Below, piece after piece: positions 42,001 to 54,000 of a DNA stretch of 64,000 bases. The first letter of the stretch is position 1. Each line of letters begins with the position of its first letter. Made by a program: the position numbers and the translations under genes. The stretch comes from Plazaster borealis (Eukaryota > Echinodermata > Asteroidea > Forcipulatida > Labidiasteridae): the NCBI GenBank assembly GCA_021014325.1, contig CM037474.1:5398488-5462487 (forward strand), read 5' to 3'. The notes under the pieces were generated by a model. The model did not search any database. It was given only the letters and a program-made list of their open reading frames with translations, and was not told the origin of the DNA.

Positions 42001-45000
42001 GCTATAATGGTCACTGTGCGGCTTTCCGTCGGCTGGGTTTGCATGTATATGAGATTCATTCCATTAGCTAACAAGGTGTGGGTTTTTTAAACTTTTTTTT
42101 AAAAGTTGGCACACTGTGTAAAGGCCAGGCACAGCACAAAGATGTTTTGTGAGGGTGGGTGTAGGGATTTTTATTTTTATTTAGTAGGTGTTAAGAGTGT
42201 GTGAAAAGATGGGAGTGAACGGTGTTGACGAAAAGGTGCGTGTGAATGGTGAATGAAAGTGTAATAGATGTTAAATTTGCATCGGGATAAAGAATATTAT
42301 TTGGTTTTATTCTTAAATACACTGATGTGTGTAAAGCACTGTATACTCAGTACTTTCCCCTGAGTCCTTTGAAAAAAATCCACAGGAAAAGTACAGAGTA
42401 TACAGTGATTTACACACATCGATGTAAGGGTAAAACCCAATAATATTCTTTATCCCCGATGCAAATTTAGCATCTATTGTTTCGTTGTGGTGCCTGCTGC
42501 TGAGGATTTGAACTGCCTCTAGCTATCAGGCAATCTTGATGGTCTAGTGGTAAGACATCTGCTCTAGAAAAGCAAAGGTCGTGGGTTCGAATCCCACCCC
42601 AGTACTATGCATGTGGAAAACAAATTCACAGGACTCGGGAAAGTACTGAGTATACAGTGCTTTACACACATAAGTGTAAAGTGATTTACAACTAAGTCGT
42701 TTTGATCAGTGTTGTTGAGTTGGTTCTGTCGATTAAACTATTTCTGGATACAAATCATAGATAGGCTCTGAATATCAAGATAACACAATTCTTAACTCGT
42801 TGAATACAGTGATGTGGGTGAAGTTAGTTTTACTGCACAATTATTAAAAACAAGTTTTCTTGTTAAATACAAACAACGACATGTACCTCAGGCGAGCGCA
42901 GAAGTGTGTTTTAGTTTTGGTTATAAATACAAATAGTTTTTAAGGCAGTGTGCACAAACTTGTTAGGAAAACTTTTAGACCAAACATTGACAGTAATTTA
43001 AAAAAAATTGTTTCAGAAAGGTATTTCAGACATGCGATGCTTACATAATTCCCTGCTTTTGTAACTTTTCTAATGATGCGTTGATGATGCAAAATCCAAC
43101 CCAATCACATCAAATAAATAAATAAACACAGCCCATGACATTAAAACTGGAATAAATGCTTATATGAAATTAAGCAAAATCAGCAAACTGCTTATTTTTC
43201 AGCCTCTATCTACTGCCCAAGTGATCATGGCCCAATTTCATGGAGCTGCTAAACACAACAATTTGCGTAGCATGAAATTTCTTCCTTGATAAAAACAGGA
43301 TTACCAACCAAATTTCCACGTGATTTTCAGGATAAGCAAACAACAGCTGAATACCAGTAACAAGCAATATGCAACACATGGAAATTTGATTGGTAATCCT
43401 GTTTTTATCAAGGAAGAAATTTTATGCTAAGCAAATTGTTGTGCTTAGCAGCTCTATGAAATTGGGCCCATGTCTCACTGCATCAAACAGAATATTTGAG
43501 AATAACTTTAGGTTGAACAAAGAAAAATTGACTAGAGCAGGACTTGAACCTGCAACCTCTGAATTAACGTGACGCGCTCTACCATGCTGGCAGTCTTCCT
43601 ATTTTGTCAATATCTTTGGTCGAGGGTGCCAGTCAGAAGCTGTTCAACCTGTAACTGCCGAATAGCCAGGGATCACACCAAAGTCCACGATACAACCTGG
43701 GAAGCGGCAGCAGAGAGATCACCCTAAGGGGATGTGAAGGTGACAGGGCAGAAGAGGGCAGAAGAGTAGAGCCACCAGTGAGCAGAGACTGGTAAGTATT
43801 GACACCGAGTTTAGGATATCAGCTGCCCTTGTGGTTTATCACTTGATGTTTGAAATAAAAAGGCGCCTCTTTGGTGTAAACTTGGGTGTAATCTCTGGCC
43901 ATATACAGCAGTTACAGGTTGTATGGCTTGTGACTGGAACCCTCGAACAAAGATAGTGACAAAATAGGGGGACCGCCAACATTAGGGCTAGATAGCTCAG
44001 TTGGTAGAGCTCCGGCACGTTAATCCGGAGGTCGTAGGTTCAAATCCCACTCTAGTCACTTTTTCTTTGTTCAACCCAAAATTGAATATTTAAGAGTCAC
44101 ATCTGTCCAACTGTAGTGTTGATTATGCTGCAGATAGGGATTACTCTTTTGAAGCTTCTTTTTTATCTGAGGAAAGTGAGCTTTCATTATCAAGACAAAG
44201 TTTTGTTTTTTTTATCTTGATGTCAAGGCAAACTAATAGCTCTTTCACATTTTACTTAAACTTCAATTCAGGGACTTCAGTTCTATTTCTAGGAGCTGTG
44301 ATATGGCAAAAATACAAAAACACAAAAAATGCCAAACATTATTTAATGTCACAGCAAACCTAAATTTTGCATGGTATGTATGCCTACTAGTTGGTTGAAG
44401 CAAAGGCAGATCTAATATATGAATATGCTGTGGCCCTACCCACTAAACCCCATTCAACCACAATCCAAATCCACATTCAACCCCTACAAACACTTGATGC
44501 TTGATATGTGGCATGGTGAGCCCCTCCTCCTCAGGAATTCTTCAGAGGATATTCAGGTGAACAGCAGGAGGAGAGGGGGGGGGCTTTGTAGTAGAAGAGA
44601 AGAGTGTAGAAGGGAAGAGTGTGTTAGAGTATGGGAACATTCGGAGGAGGGGGGGGCGCCCTCTGCCACATATCGTGCATGGCATACCCACAACCCCCCT
44701 CCAAATCCCCCTTTGACCCCCACCACCCAATCCCCATTCAACCCCCAGCTGAGAATATTCTCAAAGGAGAAATAAATTTGGATTACTACCTCAATGATAT
44801 ACAGTCCCCATCCCTTTTTACAATGTAACTTTTGACAGGTTTTTTTTCACAAGTTGCTGCAGTAAATCTGAAGAAAACGTTTTGAGAGTCAACTTTGGTA
44901 TATCAAGATTGCATTTAAACAGGCTTGATAATTGGTCCTTGGAAAAAAAGGTAGGAAAATTTTATTAAGTACAAGGGCTGATCTACACAAACAACTGGTA

Positions 45001-48000
45001 CAGGCTTTTATAGACCTTTCCTACTATTTAAGAAAAGATTTTGCTGATTTATTTTAGGGTAAAACAAATCGGAAATCAGATTAGAGTAGGACCAATTTTC
45101 ATGCCTGATCTAAAACCTAACAAAAATCTCTTCAAGTTAATAAACAAACCATCCCCCACCAACACAAGTACATATCAAATTATCTTGATTTCAAATGACA
45201 TGTAACACATTTTTGTAACCGTGTTTAAATGTTAATTAAGGAAGTAGATTTTGGTGGTACGAGATATAAGTGGATGAGTACAATGCAGATTAGTTTGGAT
45301 AGTGGATAAAACTACATGCTGTGCTTCAGAAGGCAGGTTGTACTTTAAAAATCACATGGGCTTGGATTTTTTTTATAAACACGGCACGGCAAACATTAAG
45401 TATTAACATCAATTCATCAAAATAAACAATCTGATCACACAAATGCAATAATGATCTAAACAGTTCTTAAGATCGATCTGTCTTTTAGATTTGAATAATT
45501 CATAAAAGACTGTGCAAGTCTCGCTCGTAATCTAATATTAGGACCCATGTGTGTGCGTTTGTTGTTTCCTTCATGCGTTAAAAGCAATGTACGTGGGACC
45601 ACAGTGCCAAAAATGTTCAAATACATACGCAAGACTTGCATGGTCTATTCAAAAAATCAATTTCTAGTGTAAAAAGATTGACTGATCTTCAAATGGTAAA
45701 ATAAAAAATTCCGGTTTGGCGCAAAATGTGTGTGTAAACTATTGGCCTGCACAGCCCAACTCTTAGAATTGTTACAGACATTGGCAGGTTTTGTGCATGC
45801 AATTCTGCTTAAGAATGCTTAGGAATCTAACATGTACAAACCCTGCTAAGTATATTAGGTTATAGCTCTTTCTAATGAAATGGCTCTATGCATAAAAATA
45901 GCAGGCCTTTTGTTTGAATATGTGAGGATACTATCGCCTTTTTACTGTATATCAAATAAGTTTGCATCACACATTTTTTCCCTAAACAGTAAACAATTTA
46001 AACTTGTTGTTAGTCAGCTTGCAAAACGTTTAGTTCTTTACAACAAGCTGTATTTTTATTTTTAAATTTGGCAAGGGACAGCGCCCTCACATGGTTGCAC
46101 ATAAGACCTTTATTTAGTTCTGACTTACCGACTGGGCATCCTTCAAGTTGCTTCTTGTTTTAGGGCGGAGTAGACCCTTGGGTTTTTTCCTTGTGTCGAA
46201 CACGGCTCGCTTGTACACCATTATGCCCAACTGCAGAGTAACCAAAAACAGATTAGCTCACTCATACAAAATTTTACTTCCATTTCATCTGTGAATTCTG
46301 TTCATTTTTGGTGGTATACGTTTATAATGTAGTTAATTAATTTAAAGAGGGGCTCCAAGGTCAAGTGCAGTTTTGTGATCCACTCATTTTCCAACAGACA
46401 GTTTTCAATCAAATGTCATGTTACACCCTTTTAACATGAGGTTAGAGACTTGGAATTTTTTCCCGACTTTCATGAGGACTCTATCTATTGAAAAATGAGT
46501 GCTAGAGTTATCTAGCCCTAACATTGGTAAAATGTTGACAAAATAGGGAGAACGCCAACATTAGGGTTAGATAACTCGCAGGTGCAATTTAGATAAATGC
46601 CTGCTCAGTAGCCATCTCCAACTCAAAACTTTTAAAAGATCACGGTAAGGACCAATTTCATAGAACTACTTACGCACAAAACGTAGCAAAGCACAATCAA
46701 ATTATGCTTACCAGAATAAGGTTACCAGCACTACCATGTCACATGTACAATTTTTGACTGGTATCCTGCTCATTTCTGCTTAGCAGACAATTGTTAAGCA
46801 ATATTTTCTGCTTAAGCAGCTCTATGAAATTGGACACAGGTCAACACCCTAAGCATGACCAACACAGGACTTCTGCAATACCTGGAATTTAACAAAATTA
46901 TACCTACCTTTACAGCAACCTGTCTAAAGATGATCTCTATCTCAACACTAGGTGGCGCTGAGCTGATCTTCTCAAGTTGACTCAACTCATTGACTTTAGT
47001 CAAGGCACGCCGTGCAAAGCTCTACAAAAACAAAACATTGATAAGTGTCGCCAGCTATCCTTTACAAGTAGACCATACTGTTTATGGTTAAAGCTGTGAT
47101 TAAAGGTAGTGTAAAAGATTGGTTTTTGTCAACATAATGCTGATTTTTAGGCAAAATTTTCAATAAAGATACGATAAAAGTCACCTGTAAAAGTTGCAGC
47201 TGAAAACAGTGTCTACTTGTTGAGAAAACAGAAAAAAAACGTCACTGTACTTTCATCCAGAATCTAAAATCCATCCATGTTTAGCGAGGTGACAGTGGGT
47301 ACCAACCGCATCTCTGGCTGCAGCGTTCATGAGCGGACACCACCTAAATTTGAATTTTCAGTCAACCCTCTAAAGTCTGAGAAACGATTCATGCAAAAAT
47401 CGTTTCTAAGATTCAAATGTTTTAGAGTGAAAAATTATCCAAACCATATTTCTTTTAAGGGAATCCTTTCTCAAAATAGTTGTTATTATCAACAGCTGCA
47501 GTGCTTCTCACCACGTATGGCCATTACAGGCCCGGGCAAGGCCATTTTCATTTTGCAAAGGGCACTTCCGTTGGAAAATCTTAAAGTCTATTGGAAACTT
47601 TTGAAGCAGCACCAAGGCCAAGACCAGGGGCAACTGAGGCCACGGCCTCTGTGGCTTCCGTGAAATTCCAGGCCTGCATTAACTTGTGGAGTATTGACCA
47701 ATCTATGACCCTACCTTTAAGTAAGCTTACTCATAGAAAAAACTTTACTGTACATTTTTCAGAGACTTTTGGAAATTTCTTTAGTTTCCCTTGATTTAGA
47801 ATATCCATCTACAAATAGGTGAAAGAAAAGTCTGATTTTCCATGTTTAAAATAAAAACTTGATTTAGATTCTTACCTCAGCTTGCTGTGAAGCCTTGCAG
47901 TCGTAGTAGCAGTGACACACCGCAGTGTAGAGAGTAGCTCGCCAAGAGAGGTACCGAACAGACAATAGAGGGACGGAGTTCTCCATACACATACAAGCCC

Positions 48001-51000
48001 ATAGAAGGAACTCTAGAACCTAGAAGCAGAATTGGGACTTCCAAGTTCATTATGATGGGAAATTAAACATGGCAAAACATTTTATTTGACTCAGCGTCAT
48101 TTCTCTAACAAATTTAACTAAAGATAATTCTACAGTATCTATTTTTAATGGTCTTTTACTATTTGGTTTTTCGCCCTTACACCGACGTGTATTGAGCACT
48201 GTAAACTCAGCACTTTTCTGAGTTCTGTGAAAGAAAGAATCTACAGGCATATCACTTGGTGGGATTTGAACCCACAAATATTTGGGTATTATTTGGATTT
48301 TGTTTTACAGAACTCGAGAAAGTACTGAGTATAAAGCGCAAGGTGTAAGGGCAAAAACCAAATAACATTCTTTACCCCCTGATACAAAAAATACAGAAAT
48401 GTTTGCTATAATTTTCTTTTCTGATCATCAATACCGCTGAAGTTTTACCTTTGCTGAATGACCCAGGGTCATCAAATGTCTTGATACACTGTAAATGTGG
48501 ATGGTTCCTGGAATGGAAAAAACCCAACATCATCTATAAAAGCACTGGTGAACACTTTGAGAAGCATTAGACTTAAGCAGGCCTGGAATTACATGGAGGC
48601 CACGGAGGCCATGGCCTCTGTTGCCCTGGGTTTGGCCTTGGTGCCCCTTCAAAAGTTTCCCATAGACTTTAAGATTTTCCAATGGAAGTGCCATTTACAA
48701 AATGAAAATGGCCTTGCCCTCTCAAAGATGAAATTCCACGCCTGCTTCAGTAAACCAATTTTAGCAGGAAAATGTTCATGTACTTTGGCTCTCCCTTTAT
48801 AAATAAAGTCAAAATGCTTTTGTTTAACTAAAGAAAGCAAAACAGAAGTGCAATCAGAAAAAGTATAAACTTATGAAAATATATTATTACCTCACAGTAT
48901 TGTAATTTTTTTTAAACTTCAACAACTATTTTCATTTTTTTGTGTAGTGCTCAAGCAAATTATGCAAGAAAGCTTTGTTTTTCAAAAATGATCTACATTT
49001 ATAACATACCATTATACACCAGCCAGCACAACGGTTCCCTCGGCAGCACAACCTGTGTAATAAGTCTAAGGAAGGCCAATATCTTGAGGCACATCTTCAC
49101 TGACTGCGTGTTCTGCAGTTTAGGATCAGTCAATAACACCAGCTGGTAGTTGCAGATACTTTTACCATAAAGCGCCCGGAACTGAAAAAAACAATGTGAA
49201 GAGATCATCAAGTTGATGGTGTGTCGTGGCCAAGCGGTTAAGATTACCAAACTCAAGCTCTTGATTGAGCAAGATACTTTACCATAATTGCTTTGTCCTT
49301 CAGATGGGCCATTAAGCCGTAGGCCCCATGAACCCCTGTGTTTCTTGTTCACAAAGCAAGTACCCTTGTTTACAGATTTCATCAGGCTTGTGAGCTCCAG
49401 TGATGAAGTTAACTTATAAAGCATCCTTGGTTTCATTACAAAACAAATATAATAATGGTAAAGGCAAAGCTTCCAAAGAAAATGGGTAGTGGACTCCAAT
49501 TTCTACTTTACGATAAAGCCTTTGGACTATCGCTCGAAATCACTTCAGAAATACCATCAACAAGAACGAAATATAAACAATTAACAAGAATTCTACTTTT
49601 CACTTGTTTGGCTGTACACAAAACTTTCAAGGCTCAAAGAAAAGCTGTAACTAGAGTGATTCAAATTTACTGTCAGCATCCGCTCGCAGCGTTGTCATTT
49701 TTATGATTGGTCCCGACCAGCCAATCCTTGCGAACCTTGGGGATACTGTGCGTCCCTGGGAAAGCAATTTTATGGTTATGTAACCACCATGTAAGTGAGA
49801 CAACAGAGGGCGCTATCCAGGAAGTGTATTGCAGTGCATATAACATTTCATCACGGAATGATAAAATGGAATATCATTTATGTTTTTCTATTTTCTATAT
49901 TCTATGTTCTTCTGAACTTGAAATGGTTATTTACTGACAACCCTCTTTGACCAAAATCTGCCAAAAATGTAAACGTTCACAAGACTAACTCAATTATTAT
50001 GTTTTCCAATGAAAAAGGCACAGAATGAACAAAATCTTGTACCCTGATCAACTGAATGTTACAATACTTACAGTTAGACTAGCATTGTCCGTCTCCAGAC
50101 CATCAGCAAAGAATATTTCTTTCACCATGTTGATGTCGACGATATCCTCAATATGCTGATCACCAAACTGATCTAAGTAGCGTCCGTAGCACTGCCACAC
50201 TGCCAAGTTATACTCCTTGAAGTAAAAACACATATGAAAAACATTTACACGTTTACAACAAAGTCACAGGCAATGCTGGTCTTGTCTAGGCCTGGAATTT
50301 TATATTTTTCAGTTGGCAAGGCCACTTTCATTTTGCAAAGGGCACTTCCATAAGGCCTACAAAATCTTAAACAGGCCTGATGCTTGGTTTGGGGGCAAAC
50401 GCACCAAGGCAAATTTCTCCTTGGTAAAGGGCACCTCTATGAGGAAATTGTGGATTTCTACTGGAACATTCAAGGGGCACCAAGGCAATAACCAGACAAT
50501 TGTCTCTGTTGCCTCTGTGAAGTATCAGGCCTGTTAAAGTCTATTGGAAACTATCGAAAAGGCTTCAAGGCCAACACCAGAGCAACGAAGGCCATAGCCT
50601 CCGTGGCCTCCATTTAATTCAAGGCCTACTCGCTCTGCAATATTCTCTGACCTGACATTCAAACTTCAAGCATAGTTGCAGAAGTATCATTGAAGTTAGC
50701 CTTCCGCAACATTTTTTCAAAATCTCACTTACATTTGAACTCTCAGCGAAATTAATTTTGATTTCAAGATCAAGCAAATAGAAATAGGACCCCAGTCTAA
50801 TTGTCAGATGAAAATTAATGATATGATAACACGTACCTTGATAGTGACCAGGAAGTCTCCCATCTCAATAACTTTCTGCTGGTAGTAGGTCGTTGGAAGA
50901 CGTGCTTCGTAGGAATTCCACAGACTGAACAAAGTGTCCGCCCTTTATTAAATTTTGAAAGTAATTGTAATTAACAAAAACAATGTCAACTTGAAAAAAA

Positions 51001-54000
51001 GACTACATAATCTACACAGACCACACAATAACATTTCACTTGTTCTTCGCAATCAACATAACTTAACTTGGCTAATCATTATGCAAAAACTCTCAAATTT
51101 GCGGCAGAAAGCCCCCCCCCTTTTTGTTATGCTCTTTGTAGTGTGCGTATACATGAGATAGAATAATCCCCAGGGCCAGAGGTCAGTCCACCCCATAAAG
51201 GCTCTATGTTTTTCTTTTTCCTTTGTAGCGGGTTAGCGTAATATGTATGTGGACAGCCGTTCATAGCTTCTTTGGACCTCCGTACATATAACTTTTGGCA
51301 TTAGTTCTCATAAATATTGTTTTCTGATTTGTTTTTGTTTGTTTTGTTCCGCCTTTCTCCACGTAAGAACAAAAGAAAAAAGTAGCCACGCCAGTAGATG
51401 TTGTAGCGCCCTCTTGTGTGGCCTTATATTCTTTGTTTACATCGCCATCTTTTCTGTAGTTGTGTGTTACATAGTTAATGAATAAAGCCTCTTGTAAGCA
51501 TGTGGTGGTCTGCTGTGGCTACTTTGTGTTGAAGAATCCTCCCACTTTGGTGCTGTTTGTTTAAGTAGCATTTGGGAAAGTCAGGCAGGCGAACAAGTGA
51601 CTTTCTTAAACTGAAGAAACAGTTTTCCAAAAAGTTGTAAGCCAATTAAAAAGGCCTGACGTTACGGCACTAGCACTCAGAGTAAAGTATTTTTCAAAGA
51701 CTAAATGAGGGCAATTGCCACTTTAACCCTCCTGCTGATACACCATTCAAAACCATTCAGGGGGTGTACTCTATACACAGATAGCTCACCACTCAAAACC
51801 ATTCGAGCAAATGGTTTTGGATGGTCAGTCAACTCATAACAAATTGTGTTGGCAGTAGGAGGGTTAATACTTTATGTAAATATACCAGTCACCACGGAGA
51901 TGTCAGACAACTCGGCGGTTGACTGACTCAACCCAAAACAACTTGACGTTCAGACAACTCGACAGTTAAGACAACTTGATGGTCCAATCCGTTATTGTTA
52001 ACCGTATTAAGACAACTTGACGACTGAGTGATATTACTCTGTGAGATACAACTCTGTGGTAATAATTATTTGAATTCCCAATTTTCTAAGGAGATTCTTA
52101 TTACTCCAGATCATTAAGGAATGCAAACATCAGGTCACAAGCCCACTCTGTCGAGTTGGCGAACAGTCGACTTTTCTCACTCTCAACATCGAGTTGTCGT
52201 AGACCCAGTTACTGGGGCGCTGTACTCCTTTTTCGAAATTTTGACATCCTCGGTCATACTAGCGCCCCAGATTGTCGTTGTATATTCCCCGAGCAAAACT
52301 CTATTTGGCCAGTATCCACGGGTGCCCTGCCTTAACCCTGATGACCACGCGGTTGAGGCAGGGCACATGTCAATTTTAGACAGGTGTCCTGCCTCAACTG
52401 CGCTGTTATCACGGTTGATGAGGCAAGGCACCCAACCTCAAACCGCGTAGTCGTCACGGTTGAGGCAGGGCACCCGTCTAAAATTTGACAGGTGCCCTGC
52501 CTCAACCGCGTGGTCATCACGGTTAAAGCAGGGCACTGGGGATACTGCCAAGAGTTTGATCGCCAAATTGAGTTTTGCTTGGGGAATATACAACGACAAT
52601 CTGGGGCGGACGACCGATGATGTCAAAATTTCAAAAAAGGAGTACAGCGCCCCAGTTACTGGGTCTAGAGTTATCTCAACCGTCCAGTTGTCTCAAGTAA
52701 GGTTGGTTAACCATCGAGTTGTCTAAGCTCCGACCATGGGTCATTTGGGGTTATGGTTGGAAGCAGTATGTACAGTACAGTCGTTTGACCAGTTCCGGAT
52801 CATTGACCAGTTCAGGATCACTTCAACTTTGCACTAACCACATAATTAAATTACTGCTCACATGACCAATTTTTGTTGATACATGTGAAGTATAACATCC
52901 AATAAACCAACAGACAAAAAATAAAGTACCAAACATCATCGACAAATAAATTATGAACTTTTTTCTACAGTTTGTCTGCGATAATAATTTTTTTTTATTT
53001 TTAATAATCTTGCTTGAAAAACGCTTTATAAAACTTCTCACCTTTCAAATTGGAACGCCAGGGCAAAGAACATTTATGTAAAATGCTAAGAATAAGTAAG
53101 AAATATTTCACGTAAATACTGAGCAGTTGTCTTGTTTTTGTGAGGAAATAAAATTACCGAAATCGGTTTTGTTTGGGCATCGTACCCTTGACCAGTTCCG
53201 GATCACTCAACGTCTCGCTACGTCAATTGGTGGCACACTTCTGAAGTTTGTGCTCGTGAAACAGTTTTATGAATGGAGGCTCGAGTATATGGGTTTGCAA
53301 TAGAGGGCGTGCTACTGATCCCGAATATAATCAACCGATCCGGAACTGGTCAAACGGGTGACGTTACTTTTCTCGAAGCCTCTCCAAGAGTATTAATATT
53401 TGTTTGCCAATGGATACTTGGTGAGTTTCATGACATGTTTAGGTAAACCGTTTGACTCTTTTTTGTTTAAGATGTCAAAGAGATTGCAAAAAAAACCCGT
53501 GAATTCAAAAAGTGATCCGGAACTGGTCAAACGACTGTAGGCCTACCTCACCGACTCAGCTGCATTCATTTTGAAAAGTTTTTTAAATTGTTGACCATCT
53601 TTTTTGTCATCAATTTATTAAAACATTAATTAAACTTTTGTAACCAAGGCGAATGCTGTGCTGATATAATCCCCATGAATCTTACTTAGTCAATTTCATA
53701 TATTCCTGCGAAAATGTTTTAAGTTATAGCCTTTTCAAATAAATGAAACTAAAAGTCATGAAAGTCACAAACAAACAAGTGTCCGGATTTTGGGCAAATA
53801 AAAATTCTGTATCCAACTTACCCACGCGAAAACGCTTCATCATCTTTTTTCCTGTAACTTGCCGAAGCTTTCTTTCTCATAAACTGCAAGAATAACTTGT
53901 ATTCTTCCCGAAATGCATTGATTATGGGGTTTTTATCCCCGCTGTAAAAAGTGGAAGACGGTTGATTTACGGACAGAGCAGCTTTATGCTGCAGAATGAC

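Noticed and set aside
42530..42604. Second tRNA gene candidate with good A and B boxes
   Set aside because: Anticodon region CTA with a poor stem, and several dispersed copies with the same flanks.
43985..44058. Functional tRNA gene (anticodon loop would read GTT, Asn)
   Set aside because: The acceptor arm does not pair properly and the same head recurs at about nine loci with a common tail, so it is a SINE head.
44419..44828. Pro-rich open frames on both strands
   Set aside because: They come from G/C-run composition; no splice sites or other support.
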